DNA of 64,000 bases, taken from NCBI RefSeq assembly GCF_000166335.1, contig NC_014657.1, positions 186,001-250,000 on the forward strand. Direction: 5' to 3'. This document shows, in pieces, positions 35,664 through 45,410 of the stretch. The DNA comes from Caldicellulosiruptor owensensis OL. Lineage in GTDB: Bacteria > Bacillota > Thermoanaerobacteria > Caldicellulosiruptorales > Caldicellulosiruptoraceae. The notes below the pieces were generated by a model, which saw only the letters and a list, made by a program, of their open reading frames with translations, searched no databases and was not told the DNA's origin. The translations under genes and the position numbers were made by a program. The first letter of the stretch is position 1; each line of letters begins with the position of its first letter.

Positions 35664-36697
35664 GAAAATGGAAACTCAGCGATTTTCACTATGACCTGCC
35701 AGATGAGCTGATTGCACAAAAACCTGTAGAACCACGGGATAGCTCAAGACTTATGGTTATTTTGCCAGACGGTACAATCGAGCACAGAATTTTCCGCGAT
35801 ATAGTTGAATACTTAAATGAAGGTGACTGTCTTGTTTTAAACAACTCAAAGGTAATACCTGCACGCTTGATTGGGCAAAGAGAAGACACTGGCAGTTTTA
35901 TAGAATTTTTGCTTGTAAAAAGGCTTGATATAAACACATGGGAGGTAATGACTCGACCGGGTAAAAAAGCGCGAAGAGGAAGAAAATTTATATTTGGCAA
36001 TGGAGAGCTAAAAGCAAAGGTTTTGCATGTAAATCAGGATGAAGGTACCAGAATCGTAAGATTCTATTATGAAGGGGTATTTGAAGAGGTTTTAGAAAAG
36101 CTGGGCAAGATTCCTCTTCCACCATATATAAAAGAGGAGCTTGAGGACTTATCAAGGTATCAGACAGTGTACAGCAAAGTACCTGGTTCTGCTGCAGCAC
36201 CGACTGCAGGGCTTCATTTTACTGAAGAACTATTGAAAAAAATAGAAGAAAAAGGTGTTGAGATTTTGTATGTGACACTGCATGTTGGACTTGGAACTTT
36301 TAAACCTGTTAAGGTTGAGAATATAGAAGAACACAGAATGCATGATGAGTATTACGAAATTTCTCAGGAGGTTGCAGACAGAATAAATAAAGCAAAAGAG
36401 TTTGGGAAAAGAGTCATTGCGGTTGGTACAACATCGTGCAGGGTTTTAGAATCGTGCAGCGATGAAAATGGCAGACTAAAGGCTAAAAAAGGCTGGACAG
36501 ATATTTTTATATATCCGGGATATGAATTTAAAGTGCTTGATGGACTTGTAACAAACTTTCATCTTCCTGATACTACTTTAATGATGCTTGTATGTGCATT
36601 TGGCGGATACGAAAGGATTATGAATGCTTACAAGATTGCGGTCGAAATGAAATATAGATTTTTTAGCTTTGGAGATGCAATGCTTATCTTAAGATAA
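35660..36697 (+). CDS. queA: S-adenosylmethionine:tRNA ribosyltransferase-isomerase
   Basis: Makes epoxyqueuosine at the wobble position of tRNAs with GUN anticodons. [65 protein letters not shown] and [15 protein letters not shown] are all characteristic. 345 residues, complete. It is unusual only in being preceded by a SpoIID-like wall protein; no tgt gene follows. Confidence 0.97.
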   Translation: MRKWKLSDFHYDLPDELIAQKPVEPRDSSRLMVILPDGTIEHRIFRDIVEYLNEGDCLVLNNSKVIPARLIGQREDTGSFIEFLLVKRLDINTWEVMTRPGKKARRGRKFIFGNGELKAKVLHVNQDEGTRIVRFYYEGVFEEVLEKLGKIPLPPYIKEELEDLSRYQTVYSKVPGSAAAPTAGLHFTEELLKKIEEKGVEILYVTLHVGLGTFKPVKVENIEEHRMHDEYYEISQEVADRINKAKEFGKRVIAVGTTSCRVLESCSDENGRLKAKKGWTDIFIYPGYEFKVLDGLVTNFHLPDTTLMMLVCAFGGYERIMNAYKIAVEMKYRFFSFGDAMLILR

Positions 36698-36792
36698 TTG
36701 TTATTGTATGGTATGTATACCAACATATATATCTCAAAATTTAAAGTTTTTTGAGGTATAATATTTTTAAAATATAGAGGAGATGAAATGAT

Positions 36793-37263
36793 ATGGAAGA
36801 ATTAAAACAGATGATGACTTTAATGTTAGAGAAAGTGGACAGAATAAATGATGGTCTTGAAGAGGTAAAGCAAAGGCTTGATGCTGTAGAACGAAGACTT
36901 GATGCAGTAGAACAAAGACTTGACACTCTTGAGAAGAGGGTTGACAGGCTTGAGGTTGAGACAACCAAGAATTCTGTTATGCTCGAAGATCTCAAAAGAA
37001 AACTTGAGCTTATGGCAGAAATCCAGCAGTCTCACTTTGAGCAGGACAAGCGTGAACATGAAGAGCTGAGAAAGTATGTTGATGGAAGATTTGTTGTGCT
37101 TGAATTTGCTGCAAGGCAGATCTCAAGTAGTATGGATGAAATGAAGAAAGATATAAAAGAGCTCAAAGAAAACAGAGTAAAGGTGGAAGTGTTTTATGAG
37201 ATTCTTGGCAGGCACGAGGTTGAAATAAGCAATCTCAAAAAAGCAGTGTTTTCAGCAAATTAG
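36793..37263 (+). CDS. Coiled-coil protein with tandem heptad repeats
   Basis: 156 residues, almost wholly helical. Residues 22-50 are tandem heptads (RLDAVERRLDAVEQRLDTLEK), encoded by nearly identical 21-bp DNA repeats at about 36865-36935. The rest is charged coiled coil without signal peptide or membrane segment. The family is common in thermophilic Clostridia without known role. It has its own ribosome site (GAGGAGATG) and ends at a strong terminator just before the Wadjet operon, so it is not part of that operon. Confidence 0.75.
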   Translation: MEELKQMMTLMLEKVDRINDGLEEVKQRLDAVERRLDAVEQRLDTLEKRVDRLEVETTKNSVMLEDLKRKLELMAEIQQSHFEQDKREHEELRKYVDGRFVVLEFAARQISSSMDEMKKDIKELKENRVKVEVFYEILGRHEVEISNLKKAVFSAN

Positions 37264-37270
37264 AATAAGA

Positions 37271-37306
37271 GGGGCTGTATGTGAAAATGTTTCAGCCCCT
37301 TTTTTG
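37271..37306 (+). terminator. Terminator upstream of the Wadjet operon
   Basis: GGGGCTG (37271-37277) pairs with CAGCCCC (37293-37299), followed by TTTTTT. Confidence 0.88.
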
Positions 37307-37318
37307 TTTGGTAAAATA

Positions 37319-37327
37319 TGATATAAT
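37319..37327 (+). promoter_or_regulatory. Extended -10 promoter of jetABCD
   Basis: TGATATAAT forms an extended -10 about 37 bases before the jetA ATG. There is no clear -35 box, so basal expression may depend on the extended element. Confidence 0.5.
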
Positions 37328-37363
37328 TTAAGATAAGATTTTGATGGAAGGTAAAACTTTAAG

Positions 37364-38824
37364 ATGATAAACTTCCAAGCTCCGCTTTTGGGGAAACTCA
37401 AATATTTTGAGTACCTTACAGCACCTAACTCAGAAAGATACAGAACAATAATGAGATACTGTTTTTTGTGCCATTTAGAGTACAAAAACAGACTTACAAA
37501 AGAGGAGATTTTCACGTTTTTAAAAAGTTTTCCACAGTTTGCAGACTACACTGAACAGATGTGCGAACAGGACTTGAAAAGTCTTGTTGAGTGGGGCAAT
37601 TTAAATTCAATTCAGGATACGTCAAAGACCAGGACTGTTGAAGAGTTCAAAAACAAAAGATTTTTGTATGAACTTACACCTATAGGACTTAGGATTGAAA
37701 GGTTTTTGTTTGAACTTGAAACTCAAGAAGACACAAAAGCAGAGCTAAATCCCAAACATATTGAGAAGATATTTCTCTTGCTTCAGCAGGTGGATAGTAT
37801 ATTGCAAGACCCGCAAAAAAGAGCGGTTGACTGGTGGGACGAGCTAACAAGATCATTTGAGGAGATTGAAAAGAGCTATTCAGAGTATATTTCAATGTTA
37901 AAGTCGTACGAAGCTGAAAATCTCATGATAAAAGAAAAGTTTTTGGACTACAAGTCAAAGCTTGTACAGTACCTTTACAACTTCTATATTATATTTCAGA
38001 ACTATCTTCCAAGAATAAGATCCATCTTTTTGTTATTGGAAGACTCTAAAGTTGAAAAGCTTTTGAACTACATAATCGACCAGGAAAAAGAACATCCCAA
38101 AAACATATTCAAAGACCCAGAGAGCATAGAAAGAAATATAAAAGCAAGGTTTGACAATATAAAACTCTGGTTTGTTGCTCCTCATGGCCAGGCAGAAAAA
38201 CTTTCTGACCAGATCCAGGGGCTTATAAGAAAAGTATCTGACCTTGCAGCAAGGCTTTCGGAGCTGTCAAGTGTCAAAGTAAACAGGCAGGAGGAGTTCA
38301 AGCACTTGGCAAAAATCTTCTCAAACCTTGATTTAGCTACATGTCACAAGCTTTCTGCAGTTGTGTTTGGTGTGCTTTTGCCACGATACATTGCAGCCGA
38401 GGAAAAGAGGCAGAGCGAACTTGCAAGTCTTAGCATTCTTGATGTACCACCGATGAAGAGTTTGCTTCACTCAAGAGGAAGACTTGTGAGGGAAAAGAGC
38501 AAGGTTTTGCCGGCATCTGAATTTTCTGAAGACAAGAAGAAAAGGTTTGAGGAGTACAAAAAGAAGATTGAAGAGGAAGAAAAGCTTGTTGCTGAGCTTA
38601 TAAAAGATGGGAGAATTGAGTTTGAAAATCTTCCTGTTTTGACTCCACAGGTTAGAAAAAAACTTCTTGTGTGGCTCTCAAGAGGACTTTCGTCAGGTTT
38701 TGGTAATACAGACTCAGGGAAAAGATTTAAAGTTGTAAGACCAAAAGATGGAAGATATTGCGTTCTAAAATCAACAGATGGTGAGCTTGAGATGCCGGCG
38801 TATGTAATTGAGTTTGTTGAGTAA
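37364..38824 (+). CDS. jetA: Wadjet type II JetA (DUF2397/TIGR02677, kleisin-like)
   Basis: In Wadjet, JetA is the kleisin-like subunit that closes the JetC SMC ring on DNA. This 486-residue protein has the DUF2397 pattern: LKYFEYLTAPNSERYRTIMRYCF at the start, LTPIGLRIERFL, and the region AVDWWDELTRSFEE near residue 145, with a helical middle and winged-helix-like C-terminus. Assignment is supported mainly by the context: it is the first of four tightly packed genes in the order of type II Wadjet operons. GGAAGG precedes the ATG. Confidence 0.88.
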   Translation: MINFQAPLLGKLKYFEYLTAPNSERYRTIMRYCFLCHLEYKNRLTKEEIFTFLKSFPQFADYTEQMCEQDLKSLVEWGNLNSIQDTSKTRTVEEFKNKRFLYELTPIGLRIERFLFELETQEDTKAELNPKHIEKIFLLLQQVDSILQDPQKRAVDWWDELTRSFEEIEKSYSEYISMLKSYEAENLMIKEKFLDYKSKLVQYLYNFYIIFQNYLPRIRSIFLLLEDSKVEKLLNYIIDQEKEHPKNIFKDPESIERNIKARFDNIKLWFVAPHGQAEKLSDQIQGLIRKVSDLAARLSELSSVKVNRQEEFKHLAKIFSNLDLATCHKLSAVVFGVLLPRYIAAEEKRQSELASLSILDVPPMKSLLHSRGRLVREKSKVLPASEFSEDKKKRFEEYKKKIEEEEKLVAELIKDGRIEFENLPVLTPQVRKKLLVWLSRGLSSGFGNTDSGKRFKVVRPKDGRYCVLKSTDGELEMPAYVIEFVE

Positions 38825-38846
38825 AGAAAGGCAGGAAAGTAGGAAG

Positions 38847-40070
38847 ATGAAAAGTACTCTTTTGAAGCTACTTAGCAACTTTTGGGTTTTGAAAGAAAAG
38901 GACGTGGAGAGCTATTATGAGTGCAAAAATATTGACAAAGAGTTGAAAGACTTTATAGTTTCCAAGCTGGGACTTAGATTTTATGCCACATCTGACATGG
39001 TCAGACTTGAAAAGGTACCGCTTGTCCCAAGAAAGTACATGGGAATTTTGGACTTTGAAGAGCCGAAAGACTATGTATTTTTCTGTCTTGTTCTTGCTTT
39101 TTTAGAGGACAAGGGCAAAAACACTCAATTTTTGCTTGAGGATATCACGCAGTATATACGGTCGAATTTTCCTGGTGAGGAAATTGACTGGACGATGTAT
39201 TCTGACAGAAGGTCGCTTATTAGAGTGCTTAAATTTTGCGAAAAGATGGGACTTATCAAGATAGATGATGGCAATCAAGAGCTGTTTATGGAAAGAGTTG
39301 ATGTAGATGTACTTTATGAATCAACAGGGCTGTCAAAGTACTTTATGAGGACATTTCCTAAAAGCCTTGTTGAGTATTTGTCAGTCGAAGAGATTTTAAA
39401 TAGCGAGTTTGAGTTTACAAATGGACTTTCTGACCAAATCACTGATATAAAGAGAATAAAAGCCTACAGAGGGCTTTTGATAGATGGCATTGTGGATTTT
39501 GAGTGTGAAGCACCACTTTATTACATTAAAAAGCAAAAGACAACCATTTTACAGGACCTTGAAAAGTTTGTACCAGAGCTTGAACTTCACCTGTTCAAGT
39601 CGTTTGCCTACCTTAGCGTTGAAGGTGATTACAAGTATACCTATCCTGATGATTCGAACCTGTGCGATGTGTTGCTTTTATGCTCAAGAGAACTTCTTGA
39701 AAGGGTTGAAAAAGGAGAGCTAAGACTTTCGCCTGCACATGATATACTTGAAATTTCGCTTGACCATTTTAAGCTAATTGTGGAGGATGTCAAGAAAAAA
39801 TACGGACATTTTTGGAACAAGGAGTGGAGGGAAAAGTCAACAGAGAAAATATTTGAAGAACTTTTAGAGTATTTGCAGCTTCACAATTTTGCACAGACAA
39901 ATGATGATGGATATCTTGTTATATCTCCTATTTTTTTTAGGATTGTTGGTGAATATCAGGATTATGAGACGAATAGTCAGCTTTCCGAAAAAGATAATAG
40001 TAATGAGAAAGCTTTTGAGGATATAAATGTAGATGGAGGTTTTCATTTTGAAGATGAGCAGGGAAAATAG
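38847..40070 (+). CDS. jetB: Wadjet type II JetB (DUF2398/TIGR02678, KITE-like)
   Basis: JetB is the winged-helix (KITE) subunit that bridges JetA and JetC. The 407-residue protein has the DUF2398 features: LVPRKYMGILDFEEPKDYVFFCLVLAFLEDK, IDWTMYSDRRSLIRVLKF, and a C-terminal HDILEISLDHFKLIVEDVKKKYG segment. The ATG at 38847 follows AGGAAAG; an upstream TTG at 38808 would overlap jetA. Its last 20 or so bases overlap the jetC start, as in a coupled operon. Confidence 0.88.
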   Translation: MKSTLLKLLSNFWVLKEKDVESYYECKNIDKELKDFIVSKLGLRFYATSDMVRLEKVPLVPRKYMGILDFEEPKDYVFFCLVLAFLEDKGKNTQFLLEDITQYIRSNFPGEEIDWTMYSDRRSLIRVLKFCEKMGLIKIDDGNQELFMERVDVDVLYESTGLSKYFMRTFPKSLVEYLSVEEILNSEFEFTNGLSDQITDIKRIKAYRGLLIDGIVDFECEAPLYYIKKQKTTILQDLEKFVPELELHLFKSFAYLSVEGDYKYTYPDDSNLCDVLLLCSRELLERVEKGELRLSPAHDILEISLDHFKLIVEDVKKKYGHFWNKEWREKSTEKIFEELLEYLQLHNFAQTNDDGYLVISPIFFRIVGEYQDYETNSQLSEKDNSNEKAFEDINVDGGFHFEDEQGK

Positions 40071-43000
40071 ATGGGAACTCAGCAGAGCCGGAGTTTTCAA
40101 CTACTGGTACTATGACGAGGAGTATTTTGACTTTTATGATGGCAGGATGCTTATTCGTGGTCCTAACGCTTCAGGCAAGTCTGTCACAATGCAAAGTTTT
40201 ATTACCCTGCTTTTAGATGGCAACTACCATCCGTCGCGGCTTGACTCTTTCGGGTCAAATGCGCGAAAGCTTGAAGATTATGTTCTTGGCGAGCAGGGAC
40301 CAGGTCAGAAAAATGAGGCAATAGCCTATCTTTTTCTTGAGTTTAAAAAACAAAATGTATTTGTATCCGTAGGCATGGGAATAAAGGCAAAAAGAGGCAC
40401 GAGCCCTGATACGTGGTATTTTGTTCTTACAGACGGAAGAAGGTTTGGGATTGACATCTTCTTTTATGAAAAGATAGGCGACCAAAAAATCCCACTTACC
40501 AAGAAGAAGTTTGAAAACCTCATAGGAGACGGCGGCAAGGTATTTTCAGGCAGAAAGGATTATATGGAAGAAGTCAACAAAATTTTATTCAGTTTTGAGA
40601 ACATAGAAGACTTTGAGAATTTGATAGACTTGATTGTTCGAATAAGAACCCCAAAACTTTCGAGGGATATAAAACCTGACACTGTTTGCAGGATGCTGCA
40701 AGAGTCGCTTCCTGCCCTATCTGAGTCAGACTTGCGTAGTCTTTCTGACTCCATAGAAAACATGGACAAGATTCAAACAGAACTGAAAAATCTTGAAATC
40801 ATAAAAGATGTGCTGGAAAAGTTAAAAAAGGTTTACGATGAGTACAACCAGCTGTTACTTGCGCAGAGTATATTTAGAGTGGTTGAGAGCAGCAAAGAGT
40901 ACTATAGCCTCAAAAAAGAGCTTGAAAATACTCAAACTGAACTTGAAAAAAATAGTAAGTTGAAAGCTCAAATAGAAGAAAAAATAGAAGATCTTAAAAA
41001 AGAGCAAGAGTCTTTAAGCTTGAGAGTTGCAAACATAAAAGAAAGCGATGTGTTCAAGCTTCAGACAGAGCTTTCAACCATTGAAGAAGAGCTCAAAAAC
41101 ATAGAAAACCAGAAAACCAAAAAGATTTCGCAGCTAAATGCAGCTTCTCAGAAGCTTGAAAAGGAAAGACAGGAGTTAAAAGCTTTAGAAGAGGATTTGG
41201 AAAAGTGCAGAAAGAGAATAAAGGATTATATAGATGAAGGGAAGTTACTTGTCGAGTTCATAGGTTTTCAGAGATTTTTGGAAACGCTGGATATGTATTT
41301 TCTTCAAAACGGCAGTCTTGATATTTTAAAAGAGGTGCTTTCCTCTTTCTTATCTCAGGTTGAGATTGTTTTAAAAAACTATGAAAAGCTGAGTGAAATT
41401 AAGAAAGATTTAGATGATCTTTATAAAAATCTTGACCGCAACAGGACAGAAGCACAAAAAGTAGAGGAAGAAATTCAAAATCTTCTTTTTCAGCTTGAGG
41501 ATGTAAAAAATAACTTAAAGAACGCCATTTCCATTTACTTTGAGCAAAATGAGGTGTTTAAGGCTCAGGATGAACAAAAAACAGTGATATTCCAGGCGAT
41601 AAATAGTTGTGAGAAAAAAGGAGATTATGGCAGAATATATTCGACTTTGGATGATATTTATAACTTCCATTATCTTACAACCTCAGATACAATAAGAAGG
41701 CTTGAATTTGATATAGAAATGTTAAATAGCCAAATTAAAGCTAAAAAAGAAGAGATTGAGAAGATTAAAAGCCAGAAGGATGACGAGATTATACTCTCGC
41801 CTCAGCAGAAGAAGGTAAGAGATAGGCTATTGCAAAAAGGGGTTCCATTTATTCCGTTTTATATGGCTGTGGATTTCAAAGATGGTGTGGATGAGAGAAA
41901 GAAAGCCGTCATTGAAGATGCGCTGAGTTCCCTTGGGATTTTAAACGCGTTGATTGTTCCGGAAAAATACAAAGATGTTCTTTCGGATCTTATGGATGAT
42001 GAAAAAGAAATTATTCTCTTTTCAAAACCTGCGTATTTTTCGCATCTACTGAACCAGTTTTTGAAAGTTGCCAACTTTGATGGACCTATTGAGCTAAAGC
42101 AGGAAGTGGCAGCTGTGATTGACAGCATCTTTGCCACTGAAAAAGATGAAGGCATCTACATCTGCGAGGATGGAAGGTTTGGCAGCGGAATTTTAAAAGG
42201 TAGAACAACCACGTGCGAAAGTGCAAGGTTTATTGGTATTGAAAATAGAAGAAGGTACAGGCAGATACTCATATCACAGCTTGAAGACGAAATACAAAAG
42301 ATTTCACTTGAATTAGAGCGAAAAAAGCAGGAGAAAAATGTACAAAAAACTTTGCTTGAAAAGTTAAAAGAGGAGAGAAACAGTTTTCCTTCAATGGTTG
42401 ACCTTGACACTGCGTTTGAGATGATTGAAGAAAGGGAAGATAGAAAGTCAGAACTTCAAAAAGAGATAGAGTTTCTGGAAAAGAAGATAAGAGAGCTCCT
42501 TACCAAAGAAAATAGTTTAAAGCATGAGATTTCTGTCATTGCAACAAAGCTTTCTGTCACGGCGACAAGAGATAACTTTTTGAAGCTCAGGCAAGAGGCA
42601 CAAAAACTTGAAAGGTTGCTCTTTGTTCTAGAAAAAGAGACTGAGATGGAGAAAGTGGTTGCAAGCTCTGCAACCACAAAGAAAAAGCTGATTTTACAAA
42701 TAGAAGAAAACCTGCAGAGTTTAAGTTTAGACCTTCAAAGCTTGAAGGCAAGATGGGAAAGCCTGGATGTAAGAAGAACTGAAATTGTAAGAAGACTTTC
42801 AAGCGACGATGCACAAAAACTTTTTGAAGAGGAAAAAAGAGCTATACAGCGTCTTAATAGTATTCCGAAAGAGATAGAAAATTTCAACAAAAGTTTGCAG
42901 GAAACAATTGCAAAAATATCACAGCTTGAGACTTTGATTGAGATAAAAGGCTCACACCTTGAAAAGGCTAAAGAAGAATATTCAAATAGCCTTGAGATAC

Positions 43001-44106
43001 TAAAGATTGAACTTGGTTTTGGTTTTGTATTCCGAGAAGAAAACCTTGAAGATGAGAAAAGGCTTTTAGAGTTTGCAAAGGAAAAAAGTAGTTTTGCCAG
43101 TGAGTTTAAATCTAAGGATTTGAACCAGGTTTTACAACGGCTTATATCGGCACACTATGCGGCACAAGTACAGCTTGCAGAGTTTGGCGCAAATCTTTAT
43201 CTTAAAGAGGATGATAAAACTGGTTATGAAAGATATTTATGGACAGCCAAAAAGGATGGGCGATTGCTTTCGCTTTATGAGTTTTTGGAGAAAATAGAAT
43301 CTGAAATAATTGAGAAGAAAAATCTTATTACCCAGCAGGAAAGAGAACTTTTTGAAGAGGTTTTGATAAAAGACATAGGGCGAAGAATCTCAAGTAAGAT
43401 AATGCTTGCTCAGGACTGGGTAAAGAGAATGAATGCGCTGATGGACGGCATGGACTTGTCAGGTGCTCTTAAGTTCAGACTTTCGTGGGAGCAGAAGAAG
43501 CAGGAACTTGAAGATGAGCTTTCAACTGCGGAGTTGATAGGACTTATGAGCAAAGATTTGTCTATTGCAACTGATGAAGACAAACAAAAGGTTGTGAGAC
43601 ACTTCAGGGCACGCATTGAAAGAGCAAAAAGACTTCAGGACTCGCCCGACAGTTTTCGAAGTCTTTATGAGATAATGAAAGAGATTCTGGATTACAGGCA
43701 GTGGTTTGAGTTCAGGCTATATTATCAAAGAGGTATGGAAAACAGAAGAGAGCTTACAAACAACGCATACGACAAGTTTTCCGGCGGTGAAAAAGCACTT
43801 TCTATTTATGTTCCTCTTTTAGCGGCTCTTTGTGCAAAGTACCAGAGCGCTGCAAGCTTTGCACCGCGCATAATTGCGCTTGATGAGGCGTTTGCCGGTG
43901 TTGATGAGAACAACATTGAAAAGATGTTTGAACTCATTGAAAATCTTGAATTTGACTATATCATGAACTCCCAGATTCTGTGGGGGGATTACAAAACAGT
44001 GCCAGGTCTTTGCATTTATGAACTTATTTCAGACAGGAGCAAAGGCTGTGTTCTCAAAGTAAAATACATCTGGAACGGGTACAAGAAGGTGTTGGTGGAG
44101 ATATGA
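40048..44106 (+). CDS. jetC: Wadjet type II JetC (TIGR02680, SMC-like ATPase)
   Basis: JetC is the MukB/SMC-like motor that extrudes DNA loops to sense small circular DNA. N-terminal Walker A GPNASGKSVTMQ is near residue 40; long coiled coils run from about 270 to 500 and 730 to 1000 with a hinge region between; the C-terminal head has the signature YDKFSGGEKALS and Walker B PRIIALDEAFAGVDE. 1352 residues, intact. TTG at 40048 is preferred for its GGAGG site eight bases upstream (ATG at 40033 and 40054 are alternatives). It overlaps jetB at its start and jetD at its stop. Confidence 0.93.
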   Translation: MKMSRENRWELSRAGVFNYWYYDEEYFDFYDGRMLIRGPNASGKSVTMQSFITLLLDGNYHPSRLDSFGSNARKLEDYVLGEQGPGQKNEAIAYLFLEFKKQNVFVSVGMGIKAKRGTSPDTWYFVLTDGRRFGIDIFFYEKIGDQKIPLTKKKFENLIGDGGKVFSGRKDYMEEVNKILFSFENIEDFENLIDLIVRIRTPKLSRDIKPDTVCRMLQESLPALSESDLRSLSDSIENMDKIQTELKNLEIIKDVLEKLKKVYDEYNQLLLAQSIFRVVESSKEYYSLKKELENTQTELEKNSKLKAQIEEKIEDLKKEQESLSLRVANIKESDVFKLQTELSTIEEELKNIENQKTKKISQLNAASQKLEKERQELKALEEDLEKCRKRIKDYIDEGKLLVEFIGFQRFLETLDMYFLQNGSLDILKEVLSSFLSQVEIVLKNYEKLSEIKKDLDDLYKNLDRNRTEAQKVEEEIQNLLFQLEDVKNNLKNAISIYFEQNEVFKAQDEQKTVIFQAINSCEKKGDYGRIYSTLDDIYNFHYLTTSDTIRRLEFDIEMLNSQIKAKKEEIEKIKSQKDDEIILSPQQKKVRDRLLQKGVPFIPFYMAVDFKDGVDERKKAVIEDALSSLGILNALIVPEKYKDVLSDLMDDEKEIILFSKPAYFSHLLNQFLKVANFDGPIELKQEVAAVIDSIFATEKDEGIYICEDGRFGSGILKGRTTTCESARFIGIENRRRYRQILISQLEDEIQKISLELERKKQEKNVQKTLLEKLKEERNSFPSMVDLDTAFEMIEEREDRKSELQKEIEFLEKKIRELLTKENSLKHEISVIATKLSVTATRDNFLKLRQEAQKLERLLFVLEKETEMEKVVASSATTKKKLILQIEENLQSLSLDLQSLKARWESLDVRRTEIVRRLSSDDAQKLFEEEKRAIQRLNSIPKEIENFNKSLQETIAKISQLETLIEIKGSHLEKAKEEYSNSLEILKIELGFGFVFREENLEDEKRLLEFAKEKSSFASEFKSKDLNQVLQRLISAHYAAQVQLAEFGANLYLKEDDKTGYERYLWTAKKDGRLLSLYEFLEKIESEIIEKKNLITQQERELFEEVLIKDIGRRISSKIMLAQDWVKRMNALMDGMDLSGALKFRLSWEQKKQELEDELSTAELIGLMSKDLSIATDEDKQKVVRHFRARIERAKRLQDSPDSFRSLYEIMKEILDYRQWFEFRLYYQRGMENRRELTNNAYDKFSGGEKALSIYVPLLAALCAKYQSAASFAPRIIALDEAFAGVDENNIEKMFELIENLEFDYIMNSQILWGDYKTVPGLCIYELISDRSKGCVLKVKYIWNGYKKVLVEI

Positions 44107-45368
44107 AGGAAGATAGGCTTTTACAAGAGTGCATAGAATACTTTTCGCACAAGGGTTTTTCGCGTGTGCTGGAGCTCATTTACAACAAATACAGGTCGCT
44201 CGGCAGGTTTTCAGGCAGGGTTGTTCTTGAAAAGCCAGATCCAGTTGAAAAAGAGATGCTTTCGCGCTATTTTGGAAGGATTATAAGTGGCGATAGAGTT
44301 GTTATTAACGTGAAAGAGTTTGCACAAAAAAGGTTTGAACAGACTAAGTTTTCTTCGCTTGATTTTAAAGATGTACTATCATATGTATTGAAAAAAGATG
44401 TTTTGACAAAAAAAGAAGAAAAAGAGAGCAAACAAAGACAAATTTCAGACTTTCTTGAAAAGTTAGAAAAACTGTTGGCAAACGGCGCAGATAATGAGTT
44501 TGTATTTCAAACTGTAAAAGAAAATTTCAAATGGTTTGAAGGATATTTTAAGAAGTATTCTGAAGAAAAGCTTTTGGGTATTTTAAGCTGTAGCATAAAA
44601 GCTGCTGCAACAAAGCCAGAAAAAATTGAAAGCCTTGCAGTGTTTGCAACCAGAATAGCACATGACCCCCACTTTTTTGATGAAGACCGTGACAGTGGCA
44701 AGATATTTTTAAAGATTTTATGCCTGCTAAAAAATGTTGAATATCCAAAGTCTTCAGAGGAAAAAGCTGAGCTTTTGTACATGCACAACATCATCATAGA
44801 CGAGCTTTCAAACTGGTGTTTAGTGTATGGCATAGGTGCAATTACAGAAAACGAAAAAGAGGACGAAGCACTCAAAATTTTTGCTTTGCAAAGAAAGCCG
44901 GTGATTCTGCCTCTTTATACCATTAAGGATTACAAGCAGTTTTTTGGATATTCAAAAAAAATTGTGGTTGTAGAAAACCCTGCTGTGTTTTCGATACTAA
45001 TGCAAGATTTAACTGATATTTCTCTCATTTGTACAAACGGGCAGCTAAGACTTTCTACAAAGATTTTGCTTGAAAGTCTTTCAAAAGCAGGCTTTACTAT
45101 ATTTTATTCGGGCGATTTTGACCCTGAAGGGCTTTTGATAGCGGATAGGATTGTTCAAAACTATGGTGCTATTCCCCTTTGCATGGATGAAGAGAATTAT
45201 CTTTTGTCTTTATCTAATAATAGAATTTCACAAAAGAGACTTGTGATGCTTAGAAATATTCAAAGCGAGCAACTTTTGTCTGTATGCAGAAAAATGAATG
45301 AGGTAAGACTGTCGGGATATCAGGAAAAGATAGTTGATAGGCTGTTAAAAAAGATAAAAACAATATGA
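44103..45368 (+). CDS. jetD: Wadjet type II JetD (TIGR02679, Toprim nuclease)
   Basis: JetD is the topoisomerase VI-A-like nuclease that cleaves plasmid DNA after the SMC complex has stalled. The Toprim motifs are visible: IVVVENPAVFSIL with the catalytic Glu and YSGDFDPEGLLIA with the DxD, in the C-terminal DUF2399 domain; the N-terminal 200 residues are the DUF3323-type DNA-binding part. 421 residues, complete; ATG overlaps the jetC TGA. All active-site residues appear intact, so the system is probably functional. Confidence 0.92.
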   Translation: MKEDRLLQECIEYFSHKGFSRVLELIYNKYRSLGRFSGRVVLEKPDPVEKEMLSRYFGRIISGDRVVINVKEFAQKRFEQTKFSSLDFKDVLSYVLKKDVLTKKEEKESKQRQISDFLEKLEKLLANGADNEFVFQTVKENFKWFEGYFKKYSEEKLLGILSCSIKAAATKPEKIESLAVFATRIAHDPHFFDEDRDSGKIFLKILCLLKNVEYPKSSEEKAELLYMHNIIIDELSNWCLVYGIGAITENEKEDEALKIFALQRKPVILPLYTIKDYKQFFGYSKKIVVVENPAVFSILMQDLTDISLICTNGQLRLSTKILLESLSKAGFTIFYSGDFDPEGLLIADRIVQNYGAIPLCMDEENYLLSLSNNRISQKRLVMLRNIQSEQLLSVCRKMNEVRLSGYQEKIVDRLLKKIKTI

Positions 45369-45410
45369 ATAATAAAATAGAAAATACAAGTAAAGGGGGA
45401 AACAGAATTA

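Noticed and set aside
36865-36935. Possible CRISPR or tandem regulatory repeat
   Set aside because: The 21-bp periodicity is in frame with heptads of a coiled-coil protein, and there are no spacers.
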